Below the pieces are notes generated by a model. That model was not told the DNA's origin. It did not search any database and saw nothing but the letters and a program-made list of their open reading frames with translations. This document shows positions 50,516-62,760 of a stretch of DNA of 64,000 bases, piece after piece. The position numbers and the translations under genes were made by a program. Each line of letters opens with the position of its first letter. Position 1 is the stretch's first letter. Source of the stretch: Microplitis mediator (lineage: Eukaryota; Arthropoda; Insecta; Hymenoptera; Braconidae); contig NC_079969.1 in the NCBI RefSeq assembly GCF_029852145.1, positions 24,110,459-24,174,458 on the forward strand, written 5' to 3'.

Positions 50516-50554
<39 letters not shown>

Positions 50555-53164
50555 CATAATCAAACAAGTATTTAAATTTAAAATCCCCTGTGCGACTATA
50601 AATCAACAGAAGTATTTAAATTTGAACAATCGGAGGAGCAAAGGAAATACCCTGAGGAAAAGTTAGAGAGCGACGGAAAAAAAAGGAAAACACGAGGGTG
50701 AAAACTGTCTGAGCAGGGAAATGGATACGAAATTGTGAGCACGATTTCTGTTTGAGATTGGCCGACAAAACGGAACGAGGAACAAATCGTATGCCGTGCG
50801 CACACGTGGCTATCATACAATCTTGAGTTACGATCACACATTTGTCCAGTTACGTATGTATATAAATTATATTATATGTGTATAAGAAAAAAGTAAAGTG
50901 TGTAAGCAAGAAACCAGCAAATAACTATATCCCTTCGTTGCTACTTTATTTCTTATAAGCGCATAAATAATGCGAAAAGAAAATTTGGTATTCAATTTTT
51001 TTTATTTTTATTAAAATCTTATTTTTTCAAAATAAAGTGTTCAGCAGATGTCGGAAAATGTTTATGAAAAAAAATAAAAGGGAAAACAATAAGTACATTA
51101 AATAGAAATCAGAATATTTTATGAATGAAAATGAATTTTCAGTATTTTGATTATAGAATAAAATTGTTGGAAAATCTTAGCACGTTTTGATATCGAGCAG
51201 GGCAACGATTGCATACAAAAGAAGTCTAAAAGGGCCATAAGTTGCGTGTAAGAATAGTAGAAGTGATAGGAGATATTGAGTCTCTACTCTGTATAGTCTT
51301 CAATAGGTGTTCGTAGATTGAGACCACGTGGATTTTTAAAGAGAGAAAAGAATAGAGTATATAGTGTATGTATGTAACTAACAAGAAAGAATGAAAAAAG
51401 AAGAAAAATGCAAGAGGGTGAGTTTGGGTGCCGATAAGAAATGTGGGAAGCACGAATTTCTACGTGCTTGGAATTTACGCTGTCAAAGAGAAAAGGTAAA
51501 ACTGGCCTCACACAAGCTGCTTGAAACCTAGCCAACGGACAACCAAATTCAAATTTCAACTACCCGCATTCACAAATTAACATAACCGCTGACTTTTTCC
51601 TTACTTACCGATTTATTACCAAATCATAAAATTTAATCATTGAGTTTTATGGTGTTAAAATTGCTTTCGAAAATTTTTTCGTTAGACAAAAAAAGTTCTT
51701 AATTATGAAATTATGATGGAATATTTAAGTGAGTAATTAATTCTTATAGTAAAAAAATTCTTTTTTCGGGGCAAGCTTAACAATTTTCTCAAATTTTTCA
51801 GTTGTCCCACTTTATTTATAATAATCGCGAAGTATATAAATACAAAATTCTTAATAGAAATCATCCTTTTTATTTTAACTAAATTTGTAATCGCCCCGTT
51901 GTGTCCTAGATACTTTGTATCATTTTAACTCCCGGGTTACACGTAAATTTAATGAATATAACAATAACGAAATTTATTTTTATCAAATTTCTGGGGTGTC
52001 CGGTCATGCTCCAGTTTTTCCTCCAAAAAGATTGAACTAATAATAAAAAACTATTTCTGTTTAATCCAAAAATAAAAAACAAACCGACAAATAAAAAAAT
52101 TGATACTTAAATAAAAGAAACCAGTTGTAAACGTTAAAATTTGTGAGTAGTAAAAAAATGTTTTATGGCCGAAAAAAGTAAATAAAAAAAAATAACAAGC
52201 CCAATAAAGAACATAAATTTATTTGTTTTACTGACAAATGGACTTCCGATTAATTTATTGCCGTCGTTTTATCCTTTACCCGATACCCTACTTTCTTTCC
52301 TTTTTTTTTACCGTACTATTTTTTACGAAAATCCCATTCATGTTACAATTTTTATGTGGCTCACGTTGTGTTACATATATGAGAGATAGTTTCAGCACAA
52401 TTCAAGTATGGTCATATAAAAGTAGGGACGAAAAAAAAAGTAAATTATCGTGACACCAGAGACTGATGAATGTCTTCTTGCTTAGGCAGTTAGCTACTGG
52501 TACGTAACAGTTACTGCCACAATGTGGTAGTCGAAACTCGTAAACACGCACATTTACAACACCTAACAAAATTTATAGCACATACGTTAAATCTCACTGG
52601 GAAGATAGCCATGAAAAGCTACAAATTCAATGAGTTATATGGCCTATGTATTTCACCACGAATCTGTTGTCATTAAATGATCATTTCAAGGCAACGCGGT
52701 TTATTTTTAATTTTAAATATCCTACGTATGTACATACTTTGTATTAATTTTTCATTTAACAAATGGATGACTAAATAAATAAAAACAAAGTTCAACTGTA
52801 TTTTAAATGGAAAATATATTCATGTATATATTTTTTTATAGCCATGAGTTATTTCATTCATACTCGATGATCGATATAGAACTGCAAAGTAAACATAACT
52901 ATTCGTCTTGGATACTGAGAGCTTTTGAAATATATTTTTCAACCACCGGCATGGCATTTCAATTTTATTCTCTGAATCTTTACTAACCCAAGTTTTCTAA
53001 AATAAATTTCCAATAGATACTTGGATATTTAAATTGATAGTTTAATTGTATAAGCAAGAAACAAAATTTATTTATTTTCAATTAAGTTTAAAAATTATTC
53101 TCAAATAAAAAAAATCAATTATTTGTTCACATATAGAATATTTGAGTACAGATATTAAATTCTT
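49183..53164. other. Gene-free AT-rich stretch
   Basis: No gene recognised. Even-composition patches occur at 50590-50850, 51410-51560 and 52440-52630. Open frames on the minus strand at 50596-50841 and 51226-51559 come in overlapping phase pairs, typical of chance. TA microsatellite at 50519-50551. Confidence 0.4.
50519..50551. repeat. (AT)n microsatellite
   Basis: Alternating AT for about 33 bases. Confidence 0.93.
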
Positions 53165-53527
53165 AGGGGCTGTTCATAAAATACGTCACGCAAATTTCAT
53201 CTTTTTAAACCCCCCTCCCCCTCTACGTCACGCTATTTCACATTTCCTGCGATCCCCCTATCAATACTGCGTTACAAATGACAAAGCCCCCTCCCAATAT
53301 GACGGAAATATATGCATTGGAATATTTATATACCTACAAATATGAAACGAATGACTCTCTATCGTAACAAAAAAATAAAATGAACACAAACCGAGAGGAA
53401 AATTTTCAAAATTATTTGATGAGCTGCGAATGTCACGTTTCTTCAGACCCCCCAACACCCCTTGTCACAGTAAGTGACACCCCTTTCTCCCCCATAAGGG
53501 CGAACTTATTTTATAAACGGCCCTTTA
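53165..53527. mobile_element. MITE with AGGGGCTGTTCATAAAATAC ends
   Basis: The left end AGGGGCTGTTCATAAAATAC, followed by GTCACGC, is the imperfect reverse complement of the right end GCGAACTTATTTTATAAACG GCCCTTT. Subterminal CTACGTCACGCT and repeated C-runs (CCCCCCTCCCC, CCCCCTA, CCCCCCAACACCCC) give it an unusual GC-rich strand bias. A ggggc(t/c)gttcata terminus with subterminal tacgtcacgc is, from memory, a recurrent insect MITE signature. It directly abuts the next element. Confidence 0.72.
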
Positions 53528-53528
53528 A

Positions 53529-53648
53529 CCCATACGAAAAAATATATATCCAGGAATATATTCAGGCAAAATAGCATACATACAGCAATACTAAAGATAT
53601 AAGCCTGATATATACCATTTTGCCAGGATATATATTTTTTCGTACGGG
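53529..53648. mobile_element. 120-bp MITE with CCCATACGAAAAAATATATA ends
   Basis: Left CCCATACGAAAAAATATATA TCC; right GGATATATATTTTTTCGTAC GGG. This is a 23-bp inverted repeat with one mismatch, continued inside by CAGGCAAAAT / ATTTTGCC. It starts two bases after the previous MITE ends, so one inserted at the edge of the other or they form a composite. Non-coding. Confidence 0.8.
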
Positions 53649-53837
53649 ATACTGTAGAGATATTTTAAAAAAACCTTGTTGTGTATTTTAATTAAATATT
53701 CAATCATTTTAATTTATTTTAATTAAATGAAGTTCATGCACATAAACACGTAAATGATAAATATTAAGAGCTATTAATAATCTGCAATAAAATTTAGTAT
53801 ACGGTACAAATAACCCACAAAAACCATTGAAATAAAT
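53649..53837. other. Short AT-rich spacer
   Basis: Nothing recognised. Confidence 0.4.
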
Positions 53838-54614
53838 ATTTTTCTTGCTCCTCAAGCCGAAAGTACGGTCTTCCTGGTCGCATTACACTCCAGAAAGAGC
53901 CTCTTTTGTGGCCGGCTCGCAATGCAGAGAGCTGTCACTAGAGTGCGCTTATTTAGTATGACTCGGTTATGTAGCAAATATACAGAAATTTTTCAATAAT
54001 AAATAAATAAATTAAAAATTAAAAAAGTCAAAATTAAAACAAATGCACATACAGATTTTTTAATTCTTTACATGTGCATCTTTTTATTCTTTATTCATAG
54101 GACATTTTATTTTGTATTTTTCAATTATTAAAATGAAAAAATATCTGACAAATACACGACCACGCATGTGTCAAAATAGTCACGGATTCACCTGTCTATT
54201 TATTTATCATATCATAACCATAAATTTTAATGAAATTTGAAAACTCTTGTAGCTAAAAATTTGTTATCGGTAAAGAAAATAACACATTAAGTAAGAGAAA
54301 AAGTAAGAAAATATACGAGAGATGATAATATATTCTGACTATTGTGTATTATTGTAGTTAATGTTTGAGCTTATAAAGAAGTCTATAGTATATTACTAAA
54401 TAGAGAAATAAAATATTTAGTTCCAACTAAAATTAAATCTATAATTTTCTTTTTCAATTATTTAATGTTTTTGATGCCCGCCCCGACCAGCAAAAACTTC
54501 GGCTTCGCCTCAGTTTTGCAAAAGTCAGGCGGGCCCGCCCCCCTTCACCGCTCGGCTTCGCCTCGCAATGTCAATTAATTTAACGTACTTTCGGCTGGGG
54601 AACAAGAAAAATAG
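53838..54614. mobile_element. Possible TIR element enclosing a GC-rich island
   Basis: ATTTTTCTTGCTCCTCAAGC CGAAAGTACG at 53838-53867 is the near reverse complement of CGTACTTTCGGCTGGGGAAC AAGAAAAAT at about 54583-54613. The ends are about 30 bp with about 3-4 mismatches. Between them lie an even-composition segment at 53870-53960 (CCGGCTCGCAATGCAGAGAG), about 500 bp of AT-rich DNA and a strongly GC-rich block. No ORF of note. The right end abuts a separate long hairpin, so the true element may extend to 54729. Confidence 0.5.
54474..54569. other. GC-rich island with repeated CGGCTTCGCCTC
   Basis: About 95 bp at well over 60% G+C in a window near 30%. It contains CTTCGGCTTCGCCTC twice (about 54499 and 54551), GCCCGCCCCGACC and GGCGGGCCCGCCCCCC, and can form stacked hairpins (GCCCGCC / GGCGGGC). 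The composition is foreign to everything else in the window. Confidence 0.75.
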
Positions 54615-54729
54615 TATACGACCCCCGGCCAGAAAGCTGAATGCCCTGACGTATGTGATATCAAAGCCTCGGCTTTCATATCACATCCGCCAGGAAATTC
54701 AACTTTCTGGCCTAGTGTCGTAATATACT
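54612..54729. repeat. Long near-perfect hairpin (about 55-bp stem)
   Basis: AGTATACGACCCCCGGCCAG AAAGCTGAAT ... TATGTGATATCAAAGCC pairs with GGCTTTCATATCACATCCGC ... ATTCAACTTTCTGGCC ... GTCGTAATATACT. The loop is only 2-3 bases (about 54669). A few mismatches and a short indel near the outer end. Such a tight cruciform is typical of a foldback element or a transposon terminus. Confidence 0.85.
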
Positions 54730-56635
54730 ATTTAAGCACGTCAAATTGCAATTGTACTATCAAAGCTTGCCAAAAGATAAAAAAAAATAATAATAAAATA
54801 AACCGAATATGTCACAAGTATTGATTCACAAATAAAAAACATTTTCATTTCCGGCTTTTTAAAAAAAAAAAAATGTTGCCACGCAAACACAAACACCCGA
54901 GGTAAAACGCATTACAATAATTATTTCAACCCTTTATTTTGTTTGGATCAGTGAGTAAAAAACTTGAGTGAGTACTTGTGTGTTACAATAGCTGCACAAA
55001 AATAATAAAAAAATAAAAAACAACAAATGAGAGATGTAAAGAAAAGGGTGGATCTCATTATTGTCAACAAGGCGTCGTACGTGAATATCCAGACTATGGT
55101 CCATTTAATTTCTCCACTTCTACAAGCATTCCCTGACACCCCCGAGCCAGCTTTGTTATCGCCTTCTCTCTGTCACTCTTTTTTAGCTTCTCTAGCTCTT
55201 GCAGTCTGTACTACCAGTAGAGGGAAACCTCTCAAGAGGATGAATGAATGGGCGGAGAAGTGCAGATGGAAAACATAATATAACATTCCCATGAATGCAG
55301 CATTCACAGATTGGACGTAAATAACAAACATTTAAACAACAATAACATAAATTTCTTTCCGTGAATGATTAAGATTAGATATTCTTGTGAAGTACTATAC
55401 GATAATAGTGGCTTGGGTTAAATGTTTTTGGTTTTAAATGAAAACTTACAATTTTTTTTTATTTTCCACAAAATAAAATATAAATTTTTTTTTAATATTA
55501 AAATTTATCCAAAATATTTAGTAAAGCTAACTGTAGATAAACTGAAAAGAATAGCAAGAGCTTTTTTTTTATTTACTTTTTTTTGTAGGAAGCCATTTTT
55601 TTTAACATGTCCCATTTTCTAGTGGGCTACAGGTCGATGGCACAAGAGCTAGAGATACTGGTACACGACATATCACAGTTAAGGTAGTAAACTATATATG
55701 AAAGTATATACAAATACGTGTGGAAGTATATATAAATATATATGTCGTTATATATATATGTATGTACATATATAATAAATCTTCGGTTGTGTATCTGAAA
55801 TACGAGTTCGTCCGAAACTAACTACGGCTGATTATTGCGGTTGCCAGAAGATAAATTAACTTAATTTCACTTTCAGGTCTAGTTATAATTACGTCCTGGA
55901 CAACGATCTGACAGTTTTAATCCTATTTCCGTGATTCTACATCACGGGAATAATTATGTCGACTTTGACATTTTTCATAATAATAATTCTCGACTATTTA
56001 AATTAAAAAAAATTTCATTTCAAGTATTTTTTATCTTAAACTCTTACATTTTTGTTGATTTAACTACGATTGCATACTAAAATAATTTATTTAAATTAAT
56101 AGAATTTACTTACAGAAATAAATTGAATATTTCAGGTGTGAACTAACAACAAAAAAATAAAACTGCATTATGATATTATGAATTTTTTTACTCAATAAAG
56201 TGATTGTTCAACTAACTTCAAATAAATTAGCATTGTTAAATCTTATATTTTTTTTTATTACTATTGTTATCACTAAATTTTATTTCTTTTTCAATAAAAA
56301 CTTTTATCTCCAAGTTGAAGCATTAGGGTTTTTTATTATTTTTTCAAACCAAGTACTCTACTAATAGTCTGAATCGAGTGATTGTGCATAGTCTCCTATT
56401 TTTACAGTTCATTTGCTCGTTGAATTTTTCTACACTGGTACTTTACGTACTCTTTATCTCACTTGTACGATGCTTTGAAAATATATTCCACGCGAATGAC
56501 TAGCGATTCGAATAGAAGTGATGGGTCATTGAAAGCTGCTCTTGGTCAAGAGGGTCAAAAGCATCACAGTACTAACTCCTCAGTGTATATATAAACGTAT
56601 AACAGTTTTCAGATCGATGAGAAACTACCCAGCGA

Positions 56636-56686
<51 letters not shown>

Positions 56687-58395
56687 TATATATATATATG
56701 TGTGTGTATTTCTAGATGACAGTCAGTTATATAGATAACGATTCTCTCATTAAAAATTTAACATTACTTGCCTGTAGCAATTTAACATTACTAATAAATA
56801 ATGAATGCTTGTTGGATTCATGTATACTTTAATATATATGTATATAGTTTTAAGTAAGTATAGTTAACTTTGAGTTATTAATGATTTTTTAATCATCTTC
56901 TGCATATATCTAGTATATAGACACAAATATTATTGTTTCAAAATTTAATAACTCTTGAGAGATAAATATAACTTGTATACTTATCCAAAGCTCTATTTAT
57001 ATTAAAAAAAAAAAAAAACAATAATTTAAAAGTTTAGTATTTATATGTATATTTTAAATTAGTTGATAAATATTTTTAAAAACAATATTATGCATATTAA
57101 TTGATGTGTTAAAAAAAAGCAATTAAAAAAGTTTTAATTGACAGAAAGAAAAATATTTTTTGTAAGAGAACCAATTTTTTTTTTAAAACTATCATTAATA
57201 TCAGATGACATGAAACAAGATTTTGTTTTGCGAACTTGTTAAAAGAAGAAGAAAAAAATTATATAATTGTACGATGACTTTCAGAAGATTATTTTTTATC
57301 TAACTTTTATCAGTTGACGTCGACGTCGTTCCAACCATTGAACTTACTACTTTACTGAGATCTCGGTTATTTGTCTTATTTCTTTTTAAAAAAATATTTT
57401 ATGTTTGAACATCCGTTTTTTGTTTCTTGTAATTTTTATGCGAATGAAAACTTGATAGCTAATTCACGACCCTTTCAATTTTTTGTTGTTTGGGTGAGAA
57501 AAGGTTAGAAAAATATTTTGAATATTTCTCTGCATAATAAATTGATTGCGAGGAAAAATTACTGATGTAAAAAAAATATCTTGAAGATTTTATCGTTAAA
57601 TTCTGTGAAAAAATTTCATCCCTGCAGATACAAAAAAAAAGTATGATTATTTTTAGCTAGATGTTTCGAAAAACGATTTAAAGTTTAACAAGAAATATAT
57701 CACAGATCATTTCTCGATTTAAAAATATACAGGAAATTCTAACTGCCAATATATCCGTCTGAGAAAAAATATTGAAGCAGAACGATCGAGTTGTTTTATA
57801 TTTTTTCGATTACGTAAAACAAAATTTTTTGAGAAAAATTTACTTGATATCTCGTTACCAAATGTATGTTAAATGAATCAATTTTTTTTTAGAAGAAATG
57901 AAAATTCTTTGAAAAATCGCAAAGTATCTCAGTACATTTTGCCAAAGAGATATTTTTCAAAGGATATTTGTCTCGACTACATCTAAGAACCTCGTACAGA
58001 ATTCGTCGAAACATTTTTCTTCTGTACGTTATTTCCTATTTTATTTTTTGTTTTTATCGACTAGAGTTCTTATCTCTTTCAATGTGAGCTTTCTTCCTTC
58101 AGTTAGCTTCAGTTCGTACTACTCTATTCCGAGATCGATCCCACAGGCACGTAAACCGTTCACGAGGTCAGCAAGTCTCGAAATTACGGAAATTCCAGCG
58201 GCCTTCGTGGTCAACATCGTTCAACGATTTTCTTATTTTATTTACGGGTTGTATTATTTCACTATCAGCTGGACAATAATAATAAACAAAATCTACCTAT
58301 TTTTTTTATTTTTCATCATTTTTTTTCTAATCACATATTCAAAGCAACGGAGGACTTTTTTTAAAAATTTACGCAGGAGTTAAACAATATTTGTT
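54730..58395. other. Gene-free AT-rich stretch
   Basis: No gene supported. Even-composition patches at 55040-55280 and 58060-58230; the frames across them (55027-55278, 58048-58383) show no recognised domain, and the second runs into poly-T-encoded phenylalanine. GACGTCGACGTC palindrome at about 57315-57326. Large TA microsatellite listed separately. Confidence 0.4.
56641..56707. repeat. (TA)n microsatellite, longest in the window
   Basis: About 58 bases of TA interrupted once by GATA, then TGTGTGTGTA. Confidence 0.95.
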
Positions 58396-58597
58396 AAGCG
58401 TCACTAACGTCACGTGGTAAGCAGGCTTACTGCTCGAACTTGGTAACTAGAAAAACGTGGGTTCGAATCCTAGTGTTAGCAGAAAAATCGGTGTTCTAAG
58501 ATTTTGCCTACCGTCGATCTTACAAAAACCCTAAAGTCCCAACAGTTTATAGTTGGGAAATCGGATCGTTCTTCGCGGAACGAAAAAAAAAAAAAAA
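58396..58597 (+). mobile_element. tRNA-Ser(GCT)-derived SINE
   Basis: The head (about 58404-58482) is tRNA-like: an A-box-like TGGTAAGCAGG at 58415-58425, an anticodon-arm-like CTTACTGCTCGAAC with GCT at 58432-58434, and a perfect B box GGTTCGAATCC at 58460-58470. The 45-nt A-to-B spacing suits an RNA polymerase III internal promoter. CGTGGGTTCGAATCC is the tRNA-Ser(GCT) T-arm sequence. Stems are imperfect (CTAAC...GTTAG acceptor remnant), so this is not a working tRNA. A unique body of about 100 bp follows, with a CCCAAC/GTTGGG hairpin, and ends in a 15-base A tail at 58583-58597, as expected for LINE-mobilised SINEs. No certain target duplication. Confidence 0.72.
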
Positions 58598-61132
58598 TGA
58601 AAAGTAAAAAATTTACTGGATTTTTAAAATCTTTCGCATACATGCTAGTATGTCAGCCGAAAATTGCAGGCCCTCAACTACCCCTTAAGTAGTCAAATTA
58701 AATAAATTTTTTTCATTTTCGTTAAATGAATTTCGGCAAAATGTTTTAATGTTTATCAGATTTTAATAAATATATCTTCGTTAAGAAAATTTTATACGCG
58801 CGGCAAAACCTCGTCTGTGAATGACATTTAAATTTTTATAGAATTCTGACAAGAAAATTCGTTATTTAGATCCCGTAGCTTTGGAGTTATAGCAAAGTGG
58901 CCTTATTACCTTTCAGTACTCAATTCAAGTTGTTCATGAATCTCATTTTTATGGAAATATATAGAAATTTTTTATCAAATAAAATTGATAAACAATAAAA
59001 AATTCATTTCCATTTTCATATGATTCTAAAGAATTTTTTATTAAATTCTATATTACGATTGATATTAAAAAATATTTAAATAAAACGTCATAATAATAAT
59101 AATTATCATTTTTAAAATTATTAATTACTTTTTGAAAATATTTTATAGTCGCAATTCAAGCAATTCATGGATATTTAATATTCATCACTTTATAAATGCT
59201 AAAATATTATTTTTATTGAAATATTAAATTTATTTCCTTTTGTAAAATGAAATTGAAGAACAATAAAAATTCATTTCCTATTTTATTTACAAACAAAAAT
59301 TTTTGATTGAAAATTATCTATCGTTTGATAAAAAAATTTCTGTAAAATTCAATAATAAAAATAAATAATCAAACGGTAAATGAAAAATGAAATTGAAGAA
59401 CGAAAGAAGATAAAAAATAATAATTTCTACAACGTCACTGGTCATAAATGAAACACGAATACCCTTTCTCGACCCTCGAGGAAAAAGAAGCTCAACAAGT
59501 ATGACTCAATATAATTTAATATGACGTTTTTTTTCCTTTTTTGGTCATCGATTTAAGTCTGCTCTCAGTGACCTGACAATAATAAACATAATAAATAAAC
59601 TTTTAAAATATTATTTATCATTTTAATCTCATTAACACACACGAGTTACTGAGTATTACATGCACACATATTTAAACTCCATAATAATATTTACTACCCT
59701 TTTAAACATCGAAAGGTTCGTCTGTGAAAATTACATTCATGCAATTCTTTTTTTTTTATTTCATATTATATATTAAATTGCATACTCTTCGTCATATTTG
59801 CTGTCGTAGGATGTGTACCACCGACTCCTCGAATTACAGCGACAATTTTTTAGTCATGTACGGCTTCGTATTTCACGCACGCATACGCAAATCCCTTTCA
59901 CTACACGTTGCATGCATTTTTTCAACCCTCTCTACTCCATTATCAGCAGCTTACTATTTATATGCACAAGTGAAGCCATAATAAAATAACACACGTATAA
60001 ATTTTTTATTTAATTTTAATTTTTTTGTAAATGAATTAAATTTTATATTCTAGAAAATGAGACACTGCGATAATCTATGGCTGTTGCCGTCTACGGTAAT
60101 GTTTAATTTAATTTAAAGTACTTGCTAATTAAAATAAAAATAATAATGATAATTATTATTATTATTGTTACTATTATAAAAGTGAGCGGAAATGAATGAA
60201 GCGGGAAATGTAAAATTTACAGGCAAAGTTTAACCACCTATTAAAATTCGTTACCATGTGAGTTTTATATCACGAATTATTTTTTATACTTGTGTTTACT
60301 TTATATCTCTAACGAATGTTTTATTTAAATAAAATTACTTTGATGTAATGTATGAAGGTAAAGATTACAGAAAAATATTCAGTCATAATTTAAATAATTA
60401 ATGAAATTAATTCTTTTTTCTCATCATTTAGATAACGAGGTTTTCTATTGAATATCACGTAATATTATAATTACGTAGCTTTAATCAACGTGACGAAGTT
60501 TTTTTTTAAATAATGGAAGCGAGGGTAAAATCAAGCAATGCAAATTAGAACGCGTGTACGAGAAATTTTGTGAAAAAAACTTTAATTAATTTTAATTATT
60601 CTATTTATGTATTTATCTGAGCAAGTTTAAAAGTACAAGTGTGAAATATTATTTCATCTCGCATTTGTTATTATCAACTTGCACGCTTGAGTTTTAATTG
60701 GCGTATAGTAACTTCCTGGATATTGAAATAGTCAAAACCGGAAAGCCACCGAGTGAAAAATATACAGTTTATTTTAAATAAAAGTTATCTTTATAATTGA
60801 TATCATTCTTTATATTTTTTTTTGTCGCAGTGTTTAGCCGTAGTATACTCGTGATTTTTTCCTTCTTTTTCGGATCTGCGTATTTTTTCAACTACCGACT
60901 AGTGTTTCGGTTTTATTTGAGAGAGGGCAAAGCCTGAATTTATTTTCTGCCATTTTACATTTTTTCAACTTTTTGAATCAGCCTATCCCGCTGTTGCGAC
61001 TGTGTCTGACTTATTATTCTGTATCATTCCTTGAGGACTGATGAAAAAATTGAAGAAAGAGGAATAGGGCACTATGGAGTACCTGAGACACTCCAAAAAT
61101 TTGATAAAAAAAATTTTTTCTTGAAAATTCTG
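58598..61132. other. Gene-free AT-rich stretch
   Basis: No gene recognised. A frame at 59724-59981 in a slightly more mixed region (59800-59960) has no domain. A region at 60820-61060 is less AT-rich without identifiable content. Confidence 0.4.
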
Positions 61133-61356
61133 TACACGGAAATCAAGAATTTATCGGCGCAAATAAGTTTTTACTCGCCCCAAAAAGTTTTCACTTAACC
61201 CTAGAAATTTTTTGCATCAGAAAATGACATCAAAAATCTTCTTGTGGAAAGAAAAAAATTTTTGCGCGAAGAAGTTTTGTCTGATCCTAAAAAAAATTTT
61301 GTTTTCAATTTATAATGAAAAACATTTCTTGCTCCAAAAAATTTTTTTTCTGTGTA
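61133..61356. mobile_element. MITE with TACACGGAAA / TTTTCTGTGTA ends
   Basis: Left end TACACGGAAATCAAGAATTT; right end CCAAAAAATTTTTTTTCTGT GTA. Inverted over about 10 bases with one mismatch, TA outermost. The interior carries repeated AAAATTTTT / AAGTTTT words (for example CTCGCCCCAAAAAGTTTTCA) that can fold back. Termini shared with 2169-2442 and 37370-37752. Non-coding. Confidence 0.6.
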
Positions 61357-62556
61357 TTAATATAATTTAAATCTTTTTTCTGTATATTAATATAATTTTG
61401 AAAAATATCTACAGTCTAGTCGCATTATCAACCCGCTTACAGGGATGTCGGGAAATATGATTTCAAGAATTTATGTATCTCTACTTCTACTCAGCAGACG
61501 ACCACCGTAACTTACATTTTCCCTACTTTACGAGCATGTGAGTGTACATGATTATTTTCATAGTCATGGAGGGGGAATATCTTCAATAGAAAAATAAATC
61601 GACGGACTAATAACAAGCGGAACTCGTCTGTATTGACTCAAAGCATTTATTTTAATTTAAAAAATCAACATCTAAATTATGAATCACAAAAAATTTACTT
61701 AATACTCGGTGTTTAGAATGAAGTGTTATCGACAACATTCAATTACAATATCATACGTCAATATTGTATGTTGTTACCCATAGTTTATAATAGACTAAAT
61801 GACTAAACTCGAATATATATGAAAACCAGTGACGACAAACATGACAACAATATATTCTAAGTTTCTCTTGGTTCATCCTATCATGACTGATATGGAAAAT
61901 CAGTCTTGCCATACATTACCTTCAGCAGGTCGCTAGCACGAGGGTACAAGTACATAAGTAGTGCCAGCACTAGGAGACAGTATAGTAATAGTGACGTAGA
62001 GAGGTTGTGCTTTCCTTGAGTAAGGCACTGTAGAGAATACGATACGACACAGGACAGCATCAGCGTTAGCTTCTGTGTTCAAACCTGGAATCTTTGATAG
62101 GGTAGTACGGCTAGTGCAAACAGTGATTGGTTGCCTCAGGCCTCTCTCACGTCACTGTTCAAACAATGAACTCGCTTCCAACAATGCAATCGTGACCGAG
62201 ATGAAAATATATACATATATATATATATATAGATGCACATCCATACATATATAAATCTATATAGATATTTATAGATAGACGACAACAATAACAACAGCGA
62301 CAACTACTAACAGCAGATGATGCATCATCGACATCATGGCAGCCTAGAGCCAATAGAATTGAAATAAAGAACCAAGTAAAAACAAAAGATTTAAAAATAC
62401 ATATTGTGTCTTTTCAATAGTGCTAGAAAATGTCTTTTGTACATGGATAAAATTTTTTTATTTTAAATGTTATGGTCTAATGGTAATTCCGGAGTATGTT
62501 GGCCTCTAAAGCAAATTTAAATAAAAATTACAATTAAAAAAAATTAATGCTTATGC
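61357..62556. other. Gene-free stretch with an even-composition core
   Basis: Region 61910-62200 is the longest low-AT patch in the right part of the window and looks unique (GGCCTCTCTCACGTCACTGT). No exon with a recognisable product; a minus-strand frame at 62159-62353 is half TA-repeat. A TA microsatellite lies at about 62212-62231. Confidence 0.35.
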
Positions 62557-62760
62557 GCTGCAGAAAAGTGAGAGTGCATTCGGAGTAATAACGGATTTTA
62601 TCGAAATCCACATTCATTCCGGTTCGGACTTTAAATATTGAAACAAATTCCTGTTCGGAGTAAATTTTACTCCAATAGGATTAAATAAATACACAGTCAT
62701 CTGCACCACATTTACACAAGATTTAATCCACGGTCACTTCGCAAATTTTTTTTTAGTGTA
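62557..62760. mobile_element. MITE of the GGAGTAAA family, copy 3
   Basis: Contains CATTCGGAGTAATAACGGAT, TTCGGAGTAAATTTTACTCC and GGATTAAATAAATACACAGT CATCTG in the same order as 27428-27749. It ends CACTTCGCAAATTTTTTTTT AGTGTA; the left end near GCAGAAAAGTGAGAGTG is the weak inverted counterpart. Non-coding. Confidence 0.6.

Noticed and set aside
50596..50841. Two overlapping minus-strand frames (81 and 73 codons)
   Set aside because: Open in two phases at once because the DNA here lacks stop codons by composition; neither has a domain.
54474..54569. Bacterial contamination
   Set aside because: The GC-rich block is under 100 bp, grades into AT-rich DNA on both sides and is framed by inverted repeats that match the local context.
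58048..58383. 111-codon frame with a hydrophobic C-terminus
   Set aside because: Begins without ATG, and the hydrophobic part is poly-T-encoded phenylalanine; no family or splice evidence.
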